NCBI RefSeq assembly: GCF_002150735.1
Contig: NZ_MUKA01000061.1
Location: 1-58,490 of the forward strand
Direction of reading: 5' to 3'
Length of the DNA stretch: 58,490 bases
Origin: Streptomyces africanus
GTDB taxonomy: Bacteria; Actinomycetota; Actinomycetes; Streptomycetales; Streptomycetaceae
The translations under genes and the position numbers were made by a program. Position 1 is the first letter of the stretch. Every line of letters starts with the position of its first letter. The notes below the pieces were generated by a model. That model was not told the origin of the DNA. It worked only from the letters and a program-made list of their open reading frames with translations, and made no database searches. Positions 28,829-37,271 of this stretch are shown piece after piece.

Positions 28829-29431
28829 GTGAGCACGACACAGACACCACCTGTTCTCGCCGCAGAGCTGGCACAGGCGTGGGCCGACATTCAGCGGTAC
28901 CACCCCGAGCTGCCCGACCTTGCCGCGCCAGAGTCCCTGATCGGGGAGTCGTCGTCCGCGTGCGGGCACGAGCTCTCCTTCGAGCGACTGCTCCATGAGG
29001 CAGTCCATGGCATCGCCGCCTCCCGCGGCGTCCGCGACACCTCCCGTGCCGGCCGCTACCACAACCGCAGATTCCTCGCGATCGCCGAGGAGCTGGGCCT
29101 GGACCACCCCGAGGAACCGCACCCCAGCAGCGGCTTCTCCCTGGTCACGCTCACCCCCGAGGCGAAGCGCCGCTACCGCCCGACCATGGAGCGCCTCCAG
29201 CGCGCCCTCAAGGCCCACACGGCCGCGACCTCCTCCGACACCTCCCGCACCTTCCGTGGCCCGGCCGCCCGGCACGGCTCCTCCGGCGGCGGCGTCCGCG
29301 TCAAGGCGGTCTGCGACTGCGGCCGCAACGTACGCGTCGTGCCGTCGGTCCTCGCCCAGGCGCCCATCGTCTGCGGCGGCTGCGGCAAGCCGTTCCGCAT
29401 CCCGGACGTGGTGGGAGCGGTGGCCGGCTGA
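28829..29431 (+). CDS. SprT-like zincin with C-terminal zinc ribbon
   Basis: The 200-residue protein carries HEAVHGIAA (HExxH, about residues 56-60) followed by RYHNRRFLAIAEELG, whose His would be the third ligand, matching the SprT-like fold. A C-terminal ribbon CDCGRNVRV with CGGCGKPFR adds four cysteines. A role in proteolysis of DNA-protein crosslinks is suggested only by family analogy. The GTG at 28829 gives MSTTQTPPVLAAELAQ; an ATG at 28766 in the same frame would add a cysteine-containing 21-residue N-terminus of weaker coding quality. Confidence 0.65.
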   Translation: MSTTQTPPVLAAELAQAWADIQRYHPELPDLAAPESLIGESSSACGHELSFERLLHEAVHGIAASRGVRDTSRAGRYHNRRFLAIAEELGLDHPEEPHPSSGFSLVTLTPEAKRRYRPTMERLQRALKAHTAATSSDTSRTFRGPAARHGSSGGGVRVKAVCDCGRNVRVVPSVLAQAPIVCGGCGKPFRIPDVVGAVAG

Positions 29432-29726
29432 CGTCCACCACCGGCATCTCGTGGCTGCCGGTCGGGACAGCACCCGCCACTGCCGGGCAGGGCACCCGAC
29501 GTACTTCAACTCCACGCCGGGTGCCCCCTCACCCTGCCCGCACGGTGGCGAACCCCGCGGTCAAAGCCGCCCGGCAGGGTGTGGCACAATGGCTAGCTGT
29601 ACTCGACAGCCGCACAGGAACCCTCTCGCCTCCGGCTGACGCGTCCATCGGGCACTCGGGTACCGCAACCCCACGCGGCTTCTCTCGCCGTGCCCAACCA
29701 CGTCAAAACCAGGAGAACCCACTCCC

Positions 29727-30146
29727 GTGGCAGTCAAGATCAAGCTGAAGCGTCTGGGCAAGATCCGTTCGCCTCACTACCGCATCGTCGTCGCCGACTC
29801 CCGTACCCGTCGTGACGGTCGTGCGATCGAGGAGATCGGCAAGTACCACCCGACGTACAACCCGTCGGTGATCGAGGTCGACGCCGAGCGTGTGGCGTAC
29901 TGGCTCGGTGTCGGCGCCCAGCCGACCGAGCCCGTGATGGCCATCCTCAAGAAGACCGGCGACTGGCAGAAGTTCAAGGGCGAGCCCGCCCCGGCTCCGC
30001 TGCTGACGCAGCCCGAGAAGGCCGCGCGCCCGTCGTTCGAGGCCATCGGCGGCGACGACGAGGGCAAGGGTGAGGCGATCACCCAGAAGAAGAAGGCTGA
30101 GAAGAAGGACGAGGCCGCCGCTGAGTCCGCTTCGACCGAGGCCTGA
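29727..30146 (+). CDS. rpsP: 30S ribosomal protein S16
   Basis: S16 begins with GTG as [19 protein letters not shown] and has the usual 80-residue core. Beyond it the 139-residue product carries a Lys/Glu/Ala-rich tail of about 45 residues, common in actinobacterial S16. AGGAGA lies 10 nt upstream of the GTG. It heads the rpsP-khpA-rimM-trmD-rplS ribosome-maturation operon; khpA starts 2 nt after its stop. Confidence 0.97.
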   Translation: MAVKIKLKRLGKIRSPHYRIVVADSRTRRDGRAIEEIGKYHPTYNPSVIEVDAERVAYWLGVGAQPTEPVMAILKKTGDWQKFKGEPAPAPLLTQPEKAARPSFEAIGGDDEGKGEAITQKKKAEKKDEAAAESASTEA

Positions 30147-30148
30147 GC

Positions 30149-30388
30149 ATGCTCGAGGAGGCTCTCGAGCACCTCGTGAAGGGCATCGTCGACAACCCTG
30201 ACGATGTGCAGGTCGCCTCGCGCAACCTGCGCCGCGGGCGAGTGCTCGAGGTCCGGGTCCACCCGGACGACCTCGGCAAGGTGATCGGCCGCAACGGCCG
30301 CACCGCACGCGCCCTGCGTACCGTCGTGGGCGCTATCGGCGGTCGCGGTGTCCGCGTCGACCTCGTCGACGTGGACCACGTCCGCTGA
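30149..30388 (+). CDS. khpA: KH-domain RNA-binding protein KhpA
   Basis: This 79-residue single-KH protein has the KH loop as VIGRNGRTARALR (GxxG = GRNG). KhpA-type proteins bind many RNAs, usually with the Jag/KhpB partner, and affect cell-wall or division genes in Gram-positives. Its position between rpsP and rimM is conserved. It follows rpsP by 2 nt. Confidence 0.93.
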   Translation: MLEEALEHLVKGIVDNPDDVQVASRNLRRGRVLEVRVHPDDLGKVIGRNGRTARALRTVVGAIGGRGVRVDLVDVDHVR

Positions 30389-30408
30389 CGCTTCAATGCA
30401 ACCGGCTC

Positions 30409-30442
30409 GGGCCGGGGATGGCCTGAGGGCCGTCCCCGGCCC
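30409..30442 (+). terminator. Intra-operon hairpin between khpA and rimM
   Basis: gggccggggatggcc (30409-30423) pairs with ggccgtccccggccc (30428-30442) along 15 positions with one wobble and a 4-nt loop. It sits inside an operon, so partial termination or an RNase III processing site is more likely than full termination. Confidence 0.6.
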
Positions 30443-30469
30443 GCAGTCGTATGACAGGAGACTGGACAC

Positions 30470-31048
30470 GTGCAGTTGGTAGTCGCACGGATCGGCCGCG
30501 CCCATGGCATCAAGGGCGAGGTCACCGTCGAGGTACGGACGGACGAGCCTGAGCTCAGGCTCGCCCCCGGCGCCGTCCTCGCCACCGATCCCGCCGCCGC
30601 GGGACCCCTCACCATCGAGACGGGCCGCGTCCACAGCGGCCGGCTCCTGCTGCGCTTCGAGGGCGTCAGCGACCGCACCGGCGCCGAGGCGCTGCGCAAC
30701 ACCCTCCTGATCGCCGAGATCGACCCGGAGGAACTGCCCGAGGGCGACGACGAGTACTACGACCACCAGCTGATCGACCTCGACGTGGTCACCGCGGACG
30801 GCACGGAGGTCGGCCGGATCACGGAGATCTCGCACCTGCCCACCCAGGACCTGTTCATCGTGGAGCGCCCCGACGGCAGCGAGGTGATGATCCCCTTCGT
30901 CGAGGAGATCGTCGCCGAGATCGACCTGGAGGAGCAGAAGGCCGTCATCACCCCGCCGCCGGGCCTGATCGACGACCGAGCGGAGATCGCGTCCAGCCGG
31001 GAAGAGACCGCCGACGGGGACGAGACCGCCCGCCGGGAAGAGTCGTAA
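30470..31048 (+). CDS. rimM: 16S rRNA processing protein RimM
   Basis: RimM assists maturation of the 30S head domain and binds S19. The 192-residue protein has the N-terminal RimM barrel ([17 protein letters not shown]) and the PRC-barrel ([16 protein letters not shown] to [13 protein letters not shown]). The tail is acidic. GTG 30470 follows AGGAG by 9 nt. The stop TAA shares its last base with the trmD ATG, giving tight coupling. Confidence 0.95.
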   Translation: MQLVVARIGRAHGIKGEVTVEVRTDEPELRLAPGAVLATDPAAAGPLTIETGRVHSGRLLLRFEGVSDRTGAEALRNTLLIAEIDPEELPEGDDEYYDHQLIDLDVVTADGTEVGRITEISHLPTQDLFIVERPDGSEVMIPFVEEIVAEIDLEEQKAVITPPPGLIDDRAEIASSREETADGDETARREES

Positions 31049-31881
31049 TGCGCCTCGACGTCGTCACGATCTTCCCCGAGTACCTGGAACCGCTGAACGT
31101 CTCCCTCGTCGGCAAGGCACGCGCGCGTGGACAGCTGAACGTGCACGTCCACGATCTGCGTTCGTGGACCTACGACCGCCACAACACCGTCGACGACACG
31201 CCCTACGGCGGCGGCCCCGGCATGGTCATGAAGACCGAGCCCTGGGGAGAGGCGCTGGACTCCGTCCTGGCCGACGGCTACGAGACCGGCTCCCACACGC
31301 CCGCCCTCATCGTGCCCACGCCCAGCGGCCGCCCCTTCACCCAGGAGCTCGCCGTCCACCTGTCCGAGCGCCCCTGGCTGATCTTCACGCCGGCCCGCTA
31401 CGAGGGCATCGACCGGCGCGTCGTCGAGGAGTACGCGACGCGGATGCCGGTGTACGAGGTGTCCATCGGCGACTACGTCCTGGCCGGCGGCGAGGCGGCC
31501 GTCCTCGTCGTCACGGAAGCCGTGGCGCGGCTGCTGCCCGGCGTCCTGGGCAACGCCGAGTCCCACCGGGACGACTCCTTCGCGCCCGGCGCCATGGCGA
31601 GCCTGCTGGAGGGGCCCGTCTACACCAAGCCGCCCGAGTGGCGCGGCCGGGACATCCCCGACGTGCTGCTCAGCGGCCATCACGGGAAGATCGCCCGCTG
31701 GCGGCGGGATGAGGCCCTGAAGCGCACGACGGCCCACCGGCCCGACCTCATCGAGCGGTGCGACCCCAAGGCCTTCGACAAGAAGGACCGGGAGATGCTG
31801 TCCATCCTGGGCTGGGCGCCCGACCCCGCGGGGGAGCCGTACGGCCGATTTTGGCGCAGGACCGAGGGCGTGGAAGAATAG
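31048..31881 (+). CDS. trmD: tRNA (guanine(37)-N(1))-methyltransferase TrmD
   Basis: TrmD methylates G37 next to the anticodon to prevent +1 frameshifting. The 277-residue SPOUT enzyme has VDDTPYGGGPGMVMKTEP, RYEGIDRRVVEEY and the knotted SAM site SIGDYVLAGGEAAVLV. The C-terminal helical domain is complete. The start overlaps rimM (TAATG). Confidence 0.97.
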   Translation: MRLDVVTIFPEYLEPLNVSLVGKARARGQLNVHVHDLRSWTYDRHNTVDDTPYGGGPGMVMKTEPWGEALDSVLADGYETGSHTPALIVPTPSGRPFTQELAVHLSERPWLIFTPARYEGIDRRVVEEYATRMPVYEVSIGDYVLAGGEAAVLVVTEAVARLLPGVLGNAESHRDDSFAPGAMASLLEGPVYTKPPEWRGRDIPDVLLSGHHGKIARWRRDEALKRTTAHRPDLIERCDPKAFDKKDREMLSILGWAPDPAGEPYGRFWRRTEGVEE

Positions 31882-32016
31882 CCAGCTGTTGTGCGTCCGT
31901 CCGGCGCGCGCCCCTGCCACAGGGGGAGACGACGCCCGCTCCGACCCGCACGACCCTGATCCAGAACACCTAGTTTCCGTTGATGACCTGTGGCATCAGC
32001 GAGGAAAGCAGACGAA

Positions 32017-32367
32017 ATGTCTCACCTGCTCGACACCGTCGACTCCGCGTCGCTGCGCAGCGACGTCCCCGCCTTCCGCCCGGGCGACACGGTCAACGTG
32101 CACGTCCGCGTCATCGAGGGCAACCGCTCCCGTGTGCAGCAGTTCAAGGGTGTGGTGATCCGCCGCCAGGGTGCCGGCGTCCGCGAGACCTTCACGGTCC
32201 GCAAGGTCTCCTTCTCCGTCGGCGTCGAGCGCACCTTCCCGGTGCACACCCCGATCGTGGAGAAGATCGAGCTCGTCACCAAGGGCGACGTCCGCCGCGC
32301 CAAGCTGTACTACCTGCGCGAGCTGCGCGGCAAGGCCGCGAAGATCAAGGAGAAGCGCGAGAACTGA
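32017..32367 (+). CDS. rplS: 50S ribosomal protein L19
   Basis: The 116-residue L19 begins [16 protein letters not shown] and includes [23 protein letters not shown] (quoted here as two parts: [12 protein letters not shown] and [11 protein letters not shown]) and [18 protein letters not shown] lies about 10 nt upstream of the ATG. The longer frame starting at 31990 lacks a Shine-Dalgarno. The gene is 135 bp after trmD, so it may also have its own promoter. Confidence 0.97.
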   Translation: MSHLLDTVDSASLRSDVPAFRPGDTVNVHVRVIEGNRSRVQQFKGVVIRRQGAGVRETFTVRKVSFSVGVERTFPVHTPIVEKIELVTKGDVRRAKLYYLRELRGKAAKIKEKREN

Positions 32368-32412
32368 GCGCTCTCCGGAGTTCACATCGGGGCCGGATAG
32401 CATCTGGCTCCG

Positions 32413-33138
32413 ATGGACACCGAAGCTCAGCAGACGGAGCGCGACCGCTCCTCCCGCCCTTCCGACTCCGAGGACACCTCGGATCCCGGAGGGCCGGAGG
32501 ACCGGTCGCGTTTCGCGTTGTCGCGTGTCACCGAGTGGGTCCCGGGAGGCCGGATCACTCTGACGCTGCTGGCCTGCCTGCTCTTCCTGCTGGTGCTCAG
32601 CACGTTCGTGCTGCGGCCGTTCCAGATCCCCAGCGGATCCATGGAACAGGGATTGAGGATCGGGGACCGGGTTCTCGTAAATAAGTTGGCGTACCGTTTC
32701 GGAGCCGAGCCGCGGCGGGGAGACATCGTCGTGTTCGACGGGACCGGGTACTTCGGGCACGCGGACTACATCAAACGCGTTGTCGGCGTGGGGGGAGACC
32801 ACGTCGTCTGCTGCGACAGGGAGGGGAGGATCCAGGTGAACGGCCGGCCGGTCGACGAGTCGGGCTTCCTGTATCCCGGCGACAGCCCCTCCACCGTGCC
32901 CTTCGACGTCGTCGTGCCCGGCGCCACCCTGTTCCTCCTAGGCGACCACCGCGGCGACTCCAGCGACTCCCGTGACCACCTCGGCTCGCCCGGCGGCGGC
33001 ATGGTCCCGGTCGGTGAGGTGATCGGCCGCGCCGACTGGATCGTCTGGCCCTTCGGCCACGCCACCCGGCTGCACCGCCCCGACGCCTACGCGCGTGTGC
33101 CCGCTGCCGCCGCCGGAAGGGCGGGCGCCCATGGGTAA
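32413..33138 (+). CDS. sipW: Type I signal peptidase, first of four (SipW-like)
   Basis: This 241-residue membrane protease removes signal peptides from exported proteins. It has one N-terminal membrane segment (about 48-68), the catalytic Ser76 in PSGSMEQG and Lys121 in YIKRVVGVGGD, and box D-E GDHRGDSSDS. The cytosolic N-terminus is charged. It is the first of four adjacent paralogues, matching the sipWXYZ cluster of S. lividans. A TAGCAT -10-like hexamer (32398-32403) 9 nt before the ATG suggests a promoter right after rplS. Confidence 0.93.
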   Translation: MDTEAQQTERDRSSRPSDSEDTSDPGGPEDRSRFALSRVTEWVPGGRITLTLLACLLFLLVLSTFVLRPFQIPSGSMEQGLRIGDRVLVNKLAYRFGAEPRRGDIVVFDGTGYFGHADYIKRVVGVGGDHVVCCDREGRIQVNGRPVDESGFLYPGDSPSTVPFDVVVPGATLFLLGDHRGDSSDSRDHLGSPGGGMVPVGEVIGRADWIVWPFGHATRLHRPDAYARVPAAAAGRAGAHG

Positions 33139-34222
33139 CCGCGGCAAGCCGCGCGGCGCCCCCGCCAGCCCCGCCGACAACCTGCTGCCGACCGGCGCCC
33201 GGCGCGCCTCCGGCCCGTCCGGCGGCCGTACGCGCGCCGAGCGGCGCAAGCTCCAGAAGAAGGTCAAGCGGCGCCGCAGGCGCGGTGCCGTCAAGGAGAT
33301 CCCCCTCCTCGTCGGCGTCGCCGTCCTCATCGCGCTCGTGCTGAAGACGTTCCTCGTCCAGGCCTTCGTCATCCCGTCCGGCTCCATGGAGCAGACGATC
33401 CAGATCGGCGACCGCGTCCTGGTCGACAAGCTCACCCCGTGGTTCGGCTCCAAGCCGCAGCGCGGGGACGTCGTCGTCTTCAAGGACCCCGGCGGCTGGC
33501 TCCAGGACGAGCAGACCACCCTTCCGAAGGACGACCCCATCGTCGTCAAGCAGGTCAAGGAAGGGCTCACCTTCATCGGCCTGCTGCCGTCCGACGACGA
33601 GAAGGACCTCATCAAGCGGGTCGTGGGCGTCGGCGGAGACCGCGTCAAGTGCTGCGACACCCAGGGGCGCGTGACCGTCAACGGCATCCCGCTGAACGAG
33701 GACTACCTGTACCCCGGCGCCGCCCCGTCCGACACGCCGTTCGACATCACCGTCCCTCCGGGCCGGCTGTGGGTGATGGGCGACCACCGGAACAACTCCG
33801 CGGACTCCCGCGCCCACCAGGACACCGACTACGGCGGCACGGTCTCCGAGGAGGAGGTCGTCGGCCGGGCCATGGTTATCGCCTGGCCGTTCGGGCACTG
33901 GACCACCCTGGAGGAACCGAACACATACGCCTCCGTGTCCGACTCGGCCCCAGGGTCGACCGCTGCTGCCGAACTGTCGCATAGGGTTGCCTCCGACGAT
34001 TCGAACGGAACGATCCAGCTCCCGACCCCTGCGGAACTCCCGCTCGTTATGGGAGTGGTGGGCCTGCGTCGTGTGCGGGGCAGGCAGCGGCACAGAGTGA
34101 GGAGTTGGCGTGGGGGATGTGGCGGTTGGCGCACGGTCCGGACACGACGGCGAGGAGCACCGCGGACGCCCCGCGCAATCCGCCGTCCCGGCCGCGGACA
34201 GCGCCGTGACCTCCGGGAATGA
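33131..34222 (+). CDS. sipX: Type I signal peptidase, second of four (SipX-like)
   Basis: The 363-residue enzyme has a basic cytosolic N-terminus (RKLQKKVKRRRRR), a membrane segment (57-80), catalytic Ser85 in PSGSMEQT and Lys162 in LIKRVVGVGGD, and GDHRNNSADS. A longer insertion precedes the Lys box than in the first paralogue. The start overlaps the end of the previous gene by 8 nt. The last 113 bp overlap the next signal peptidase gene in another frame and encode an Arg-rich tail that may be a by-product of that overlap. Confidence 0.92.
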   Translation: MGNRGKPRGAPASPADNLLPTGARRASGPSGGRTRAERRKLQKKVKRRRRRGAVKEIPLLVGVAVLIALVLKTFLVQAFVIPSGSMEQTIQIGDRVLVDKLTPWFGSKPQRGDVVVFKDPGGWLQDEQTTLPKDDPIVVKQVKEGLTFIGLLPSDDEKDLIKRVVGVGGDRVKCCDTQGRVTVNGIPLNEDYLYPGAAPSDTPFDITVPPGRLWVMGDHRNNSADSRAHQDTDYGGTVSEEEVVGRAMVIAWPFGHWTTLEEPNTYASVSDSAPGSTAAAELSHRVASDDSNGTIQLPTPAELPLVMGVVGLRRVRGRQRHRVRSWRGGCGGWRTVRTRRRGAPRTPRAIRRPGRGQRRDLRE

Positions 34223-35072
34223 CTCCGGAGCAGCCGAGGGCGACAGGGTGACAAGCGAGTACAGCACAGCCGAGGGCGAGGGGCCGGGGGGCCCGGCCAG
34301 GACGCCGAAGAAGCAACGCTCCTTCTGGAAGGAGCTGCCCATTCTGATCGGCATCGCGCTGGTGCTCGCGCTGCTGATCAAGACGTTCCTGGTGCAGGCG
34401 TTCTCCATCCCCTCCGACTCGATGCAGAACACCCTTCAGCAGGGCGACCGCGTCCTGGTCGACAAGCTGACCCCCTGGTTCGGCTCCGAGCCCGAGCGCG
34501 GCGAGGTCGTCGTCTTCCACGACCCGGACAACTGGCTGGCGGGCGAGCCGACGGCGGATCCGAACGCCTTGCAGACGTTCCTCAGCTGGATCGGCCTCAT
34601 GCCGTCCGCGGAGGAGAAGGACCTCATCAAGCGCGTCGTCGGCGTCGGCGGCGACACGGTCGAGTGCAAGGGCACGGGCCCGCTGAAGGTCAACGGCAAG
34701 GCGCTGGACGAGCGGTCGTACGTCTACGCGGGCAACACTCCGTGCAGCGTCGACGACCAGGGCGGTCAATTCAAGGTAAAGGTTCCCAAGGGGTACATCT
34801 GGGTCATGGGCGACCACCGGCAGAACTCCCGGGACTCCCGCTACAACCAGTCGGACGAGCACCAGGGCATGGTCCCGGTGAAGGACGTCGTCGGCCGGGC
34901 CGTCGTCATCGCCTGGCCGATCAACCGCTGGGACAACCTGCCGGAGCCGGACACCTTCGACCAGGCCGGTCTGAACGCCCAGCCGGCCGCGGCCGGTCCG
35001 GCGGTGGCGCCGCAGGGGGCGGCGCTGCTGGGTGTGGTGCCGGTGGTGCTGTGGCGCCGCAGGAAGCAGTGA
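34110..35072 (+). CDS. sipY: Type I signal peptidase, third of four (SipY-like)
   Basis: The 320-residue enzyme has a long hydrophilic N-terminus (1-73), a membrane segment (75-98), catalytic Ser104 in PSDSMQNT, Lys174 in LIKRVVGVGGD, GDHRQNSRDS, and a second C-terminal hydrophobic segment ending WRRRKQ, so it is probably anchored at both ends. GTG 34110 has GAGGAG 5 nt upstream, strong support for a start inside the previous gene. Confidence 0.93.
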   Translation: MGDVAVGARSGHDGEEHRGRPAQSAVPAADSAVTSGNDSGAAEGDRVTSEYSTAEGEGPGGPARTPKKQRSFWKELPILIGIALVLALLIKTFLVQAFSIPSDSMQNTLQQGDRVLVDKLTPWFGSEPERGEVVVFHDPDNWLAGEPTADPNALQTFLSWIGLMPSAEEKDLIKRVVGVGGDTVECKGTGPLKVNGKALDERSYVYAGNTPCSVDDQGGQFKVKVPKGYIWVMGDHRQNSRDSRYNQSDEHQGMVPVKDVVGRAVVIAWPINRWDNLPEPDTFDQAGLNAQPAAAGPAVAPQGAALLGVVPVVLWRRRKQ

Positions 35073-35123
35073 TCCCGACGGTGGGCTGACCCCGGTCGGT
35101 ACCCCCGGGTAGGGTGCGGACCC

Positions 35124-35903
35124 ATGGGTGGCGAGAGCATGACGCACACGGCCCCGCGCGGCGGTGCCACAGGCCCGGGCCCGGTGGGCAGCCGGACCGG
35201 ACAGCGGTTGTCCGGGCTGGCCGTCGCACTGGGCCTCGTGCTGTTCCTCGGGGGTTTCGCCTGGGGGGCGGTGGTCTACCGGCCGTACACGGTGCCCACC
35301 AGTTCGATGACCCCGACGATCGACGCGGGCGACCGGATCCTGGCGCAGCGCGTCGACGGCGGCGAGGTGCGCCGCGGTGACGTCGTCGTCTTCAAGGACG
35401 CGACCTGGGCCAACGCCCCGATGGTCAAGCGCGTCGTCGCCGTCGGCGGCGACACGGTCGCCTGCTGCCAGGACGGCAAGCTCAAGGTCAACGGCAAGGA
35501 GATCGACGAGACGTACCTGCCCAAGGGCACACCGGCCGAGATGAGCAACTTCCCGACCGTGACCGTCCCCAAGGGCCGTCTCTTCCTGCTCGGTGACGAG
35601 CGGGGCAACTCCGTCGACTCCACCGCCCACCTCACCGACGCCGCCAGCGGCACGGTGGCCCGCTCCGCCGTGGACGCCCGCGTCGACTCCGTGGTCTGGC
35701 CCATGAAGGGCATGCTGGAGCGCCCCACCGGCTTCGAGCCGCTCGGCACCCTGTCCTCGCCCGGACCGCTGCGGACGATCATCGCCCTGGTGATCCCCGG
35801 TGCCGTGCTCGTGCTGGGCGGGGGTGCCTACGGTCCCGTCGCCAAGCGTACGGGCGCGTCCCGGGCCCGGCGGGCGAGCGCGGAGCCCGCCGGTGTCCGC
35901 TGA
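35124..35903 (+). CDS. sipZ: Type I signal peptidase, fourth of four (SipZ-like)
   Basis: This 259-residue paralogue diverges from the other three. The catalytic Ser61 is in VPTSSMTPT, Lys102 in MVKRVVAVGGD, and the usual GDHR box reads GDERGNSVDS. It has an N-terminal membrane segment (about 31-52) and a C-terminal hydrophobic segment (about 215-240). The start is ATG 35124; an in-frame ATG at 35139 is also possible. The 3' end overlaps the Nudix gene by 11 nt. Confidence 0.92.
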   Translation: MGGESMTHTAPRGGATGPGPVGSRTGQRLSGLAVALGLVLFLGGFAWGAVVYRPYTVPTSSMTPTIDAGDRILAQRVDGGEVRRGDVVVFKDATWANAPMVKRVVAVGGDTVACCQDGKLKVNGKEIDETYLPKGTPAEMSNFPTVTVPKGRLFLLGDERGNSVDSTAHLTDAASGTVARSAVDARVDSVVWPMKGMLERPTGFEPLGTLSSPGPLRTIIALVIPGAVLVLGGGAYGPVAKRTGASRARRASAEPAGVR

Positions 35904-36417
35904 GGCCGTGGGGGCGGGCCAGGACACCTACGAGGGCGGGCTGCGCAAGGTAGCCCGGGTCGTGCTGCTCGACCCGCGGGACCGCATCCTGCTGCTGCAC
36001 GGGCACGAGCCGGACGATCCGGCCGACGACTGGTGGTTCACCCCCGGCGGCGGCGTGGAGGGCGAGGAGACCCGTGAGGAGGCCGCCCTGCGGGAACTCG
36101 CCGAGGAGACGGGCATCACCGAGGTCGAACTGGGCCCGGTGCTGTGGCGGCGGATGTGCTCCTTCCCGTTCGCGGGCCGTCGCTGGGACCAGGACGAGTG
36201 GTACTTCCTGGCTCGAACGGACCGTACGGCGGTCGAAGCCGCGGGGCTGACCGAGCTGGAGCGGTGCAGTGTCGCCGGAGCGCGCTGGTGGACGTGTCCG
36301 GAACTTTCCCGGGCACATGAGACGGTGTATCCGACCAGACTCGCCGGGCTGCTGCGCACGCTGCTCGACGAAGGTCCCCCGGCCAGGCCCGTGATCCTTG
36401 ACCCGGAAATCGTCTAG
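35893..36417 (+). CDS. Nudix hydrolase
   Basis: The 174-residue protein contains a complete Nudix box, GVEGEETREEAA followed by LRELAEETGI, fitting GX5EX7REUXEEXGU. The substrate, a nucleoside diphosphate derivative, is unknown. GTG 35893 overlaps the stop of the fourth signal peptidase gene by 11 nt, with GGAG 7 nt upstream, so it is coupled to that gene. The longer frame beginning at 35800 inside the signal peptidase gene is not needed. Confidence 0.9.
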   Translation: MSAEAVGAGQDTYEGGLRKVARVVLLDPRDRILLLHGHEPDDPADDWWFTPGGGVEGEETREEAALRELAEETGITEVELGPVLWRRMCSFPFAGRRWDQDEWYFLARTDRTAVEAAGLTELERCSVAGARWWTCPELSRAHETVYPTRLAGLLRTLLDEGPPARPVILDPEIV

Positions 36418-36473
36418 GGGCACGCGGGACTGGCGCACAATGGTGGGATCGCACGGCTGAAGGGGAACATGCC

Positions 36474-36782
36474 ATGAGCGCCGAGGACCTCGAGAAGTAC
36501 GAGACCGAGATGGAGCTGAAGCTCTACCGGGAGTACCGCGATGTCGTCGGTCTGTTCAAATACGTGATCGAGACCGAGCGGCGCTTCTACCTGACCAACG
36601 ACTACGAGATGCAGGTGCACTCGGTCCAGGGTGAGGTGTTCTTCGAGGTGTCCATGGCGGACGCCTGGGTGTGGGACATGTACCGGCCGGCGCGGTTCGT
36701 GAAGCAGGTCCGGGTCCTCACGTTCAAGGACGTGAACATCGAGGAGCTGAACAAGAGCGATCTCGAACTGCCGAGTGGATGA
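36474..36782 (+). CDS. DUF2469 family protein
   Basis: This 102-residue protein is highly conserved in actinobacteria (MSAEDLEKYETEMELKLYRE and WDMYRPARFVKQVRVLTFKD). It has no known function. It is acidic and soluble with no motif I can link to catalysis. Its place between the signal peptidase cluster and yraN is conserved. Confidence 0.9.
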   Translation: MSAEDLEKYETEMELKLYREYRDVVGLFKYVIETERRFYLTNDYEMQVHSVQGEVFFEVSMADAWVWDMYRPARFVKQVRVLTFKDVNIEELNKSDLELPSG

Positions 36783-36795
36783 CGTTCCCTCAGGA

Positions 36796-36828
36796 GGGTG
36801 ACGTTCACCCGGAAGGGTGACGGAGTTT
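36796..36828 (+). terminator. Two mutually exclusive hairpins before yraN
   Basis: gggtga (36796-36801), tcaccc (36805-36810) and gggtga (36815-36820) allow two alternative 6-bp stems that share tcaccc. The second has a GGAA loop and is followed by cggagttttcc. The layout is like a small attenuator, but the stems are short. Confidence 0.35.
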
Positions 36829-36908
36829 TCCACAGCCGCTGAGCTGTCCACCAAGATCCACTTCGTGGGGACGGGTGCGTGATCGTTGGCGCCGGAGGTG
36901 GTGCCGAC

Positions 36909-37271
36909 ATGAACGCACGCAGTGCGATGGGCAGGTACGGAGAGACGCTGGCCGCCCGGCGGCTCGCGGAGAGCGGACTGACGGTCCTGGTGCGCAACTG
37001 GCGCTCGGGCCGGGCCGGAGAGATCGACATCGTGGCCAGGGACGGGGACGTCCTGGTCGTCTGCGAGGTGAAGACCCGCAGGGAAGGTCCCTTCGAGCAT
37101 CCGATGGCCGCCGTGACCCCACAGAAGGCGGAGCGGCTGCGGGACCTCGCCGAGCGGTGGATCCAGACGCACGGGGGCGCACCGCCCGGCGGAGTCCGCA
37201 TCGACGTGGTCGGGGTGCTGCTGCCGGCCCGCGGGGCGGCCGTGGTCGAGCATGTGCGGGGGGTGGCCTGA
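36909..37271 (+). CDS. YraN family (UPF0102) nuclease-like protein
   Basis: The 120-residue protein has the restriction-endonuclease-like core [21 protein letters not shown] (split here: [10 protein letters not shown] and VVCEVKTR), whose Asp, Glu and Lys are candidate catalytic residues. Function is not established. ATG 36909 has GGAGGTG about 8 nt upstream. The stop overlaps the ComM-like gene start (TGATG), and the yraN-comM-dprA order is widely conserved. Confidence 0.9.
   Translation: MNARSAMGRYGETLAARRLAESGLTVLVRNWRSGRAGEIDIVARDGDVLVVCEVKTRREGPFEHPMAAVTPQKAERLRDLAERWIQTHGGAPPGGVRIDVVGVLLPARGAAVVEHVRGVA

Noticed and set aside
36875..37270. Upstream in-frame extension of the ComM-like gene over yraN
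   Set aside because: Reads yraN in the wrong frame; ATG 37271 overlapping the yraN stop is the family start.
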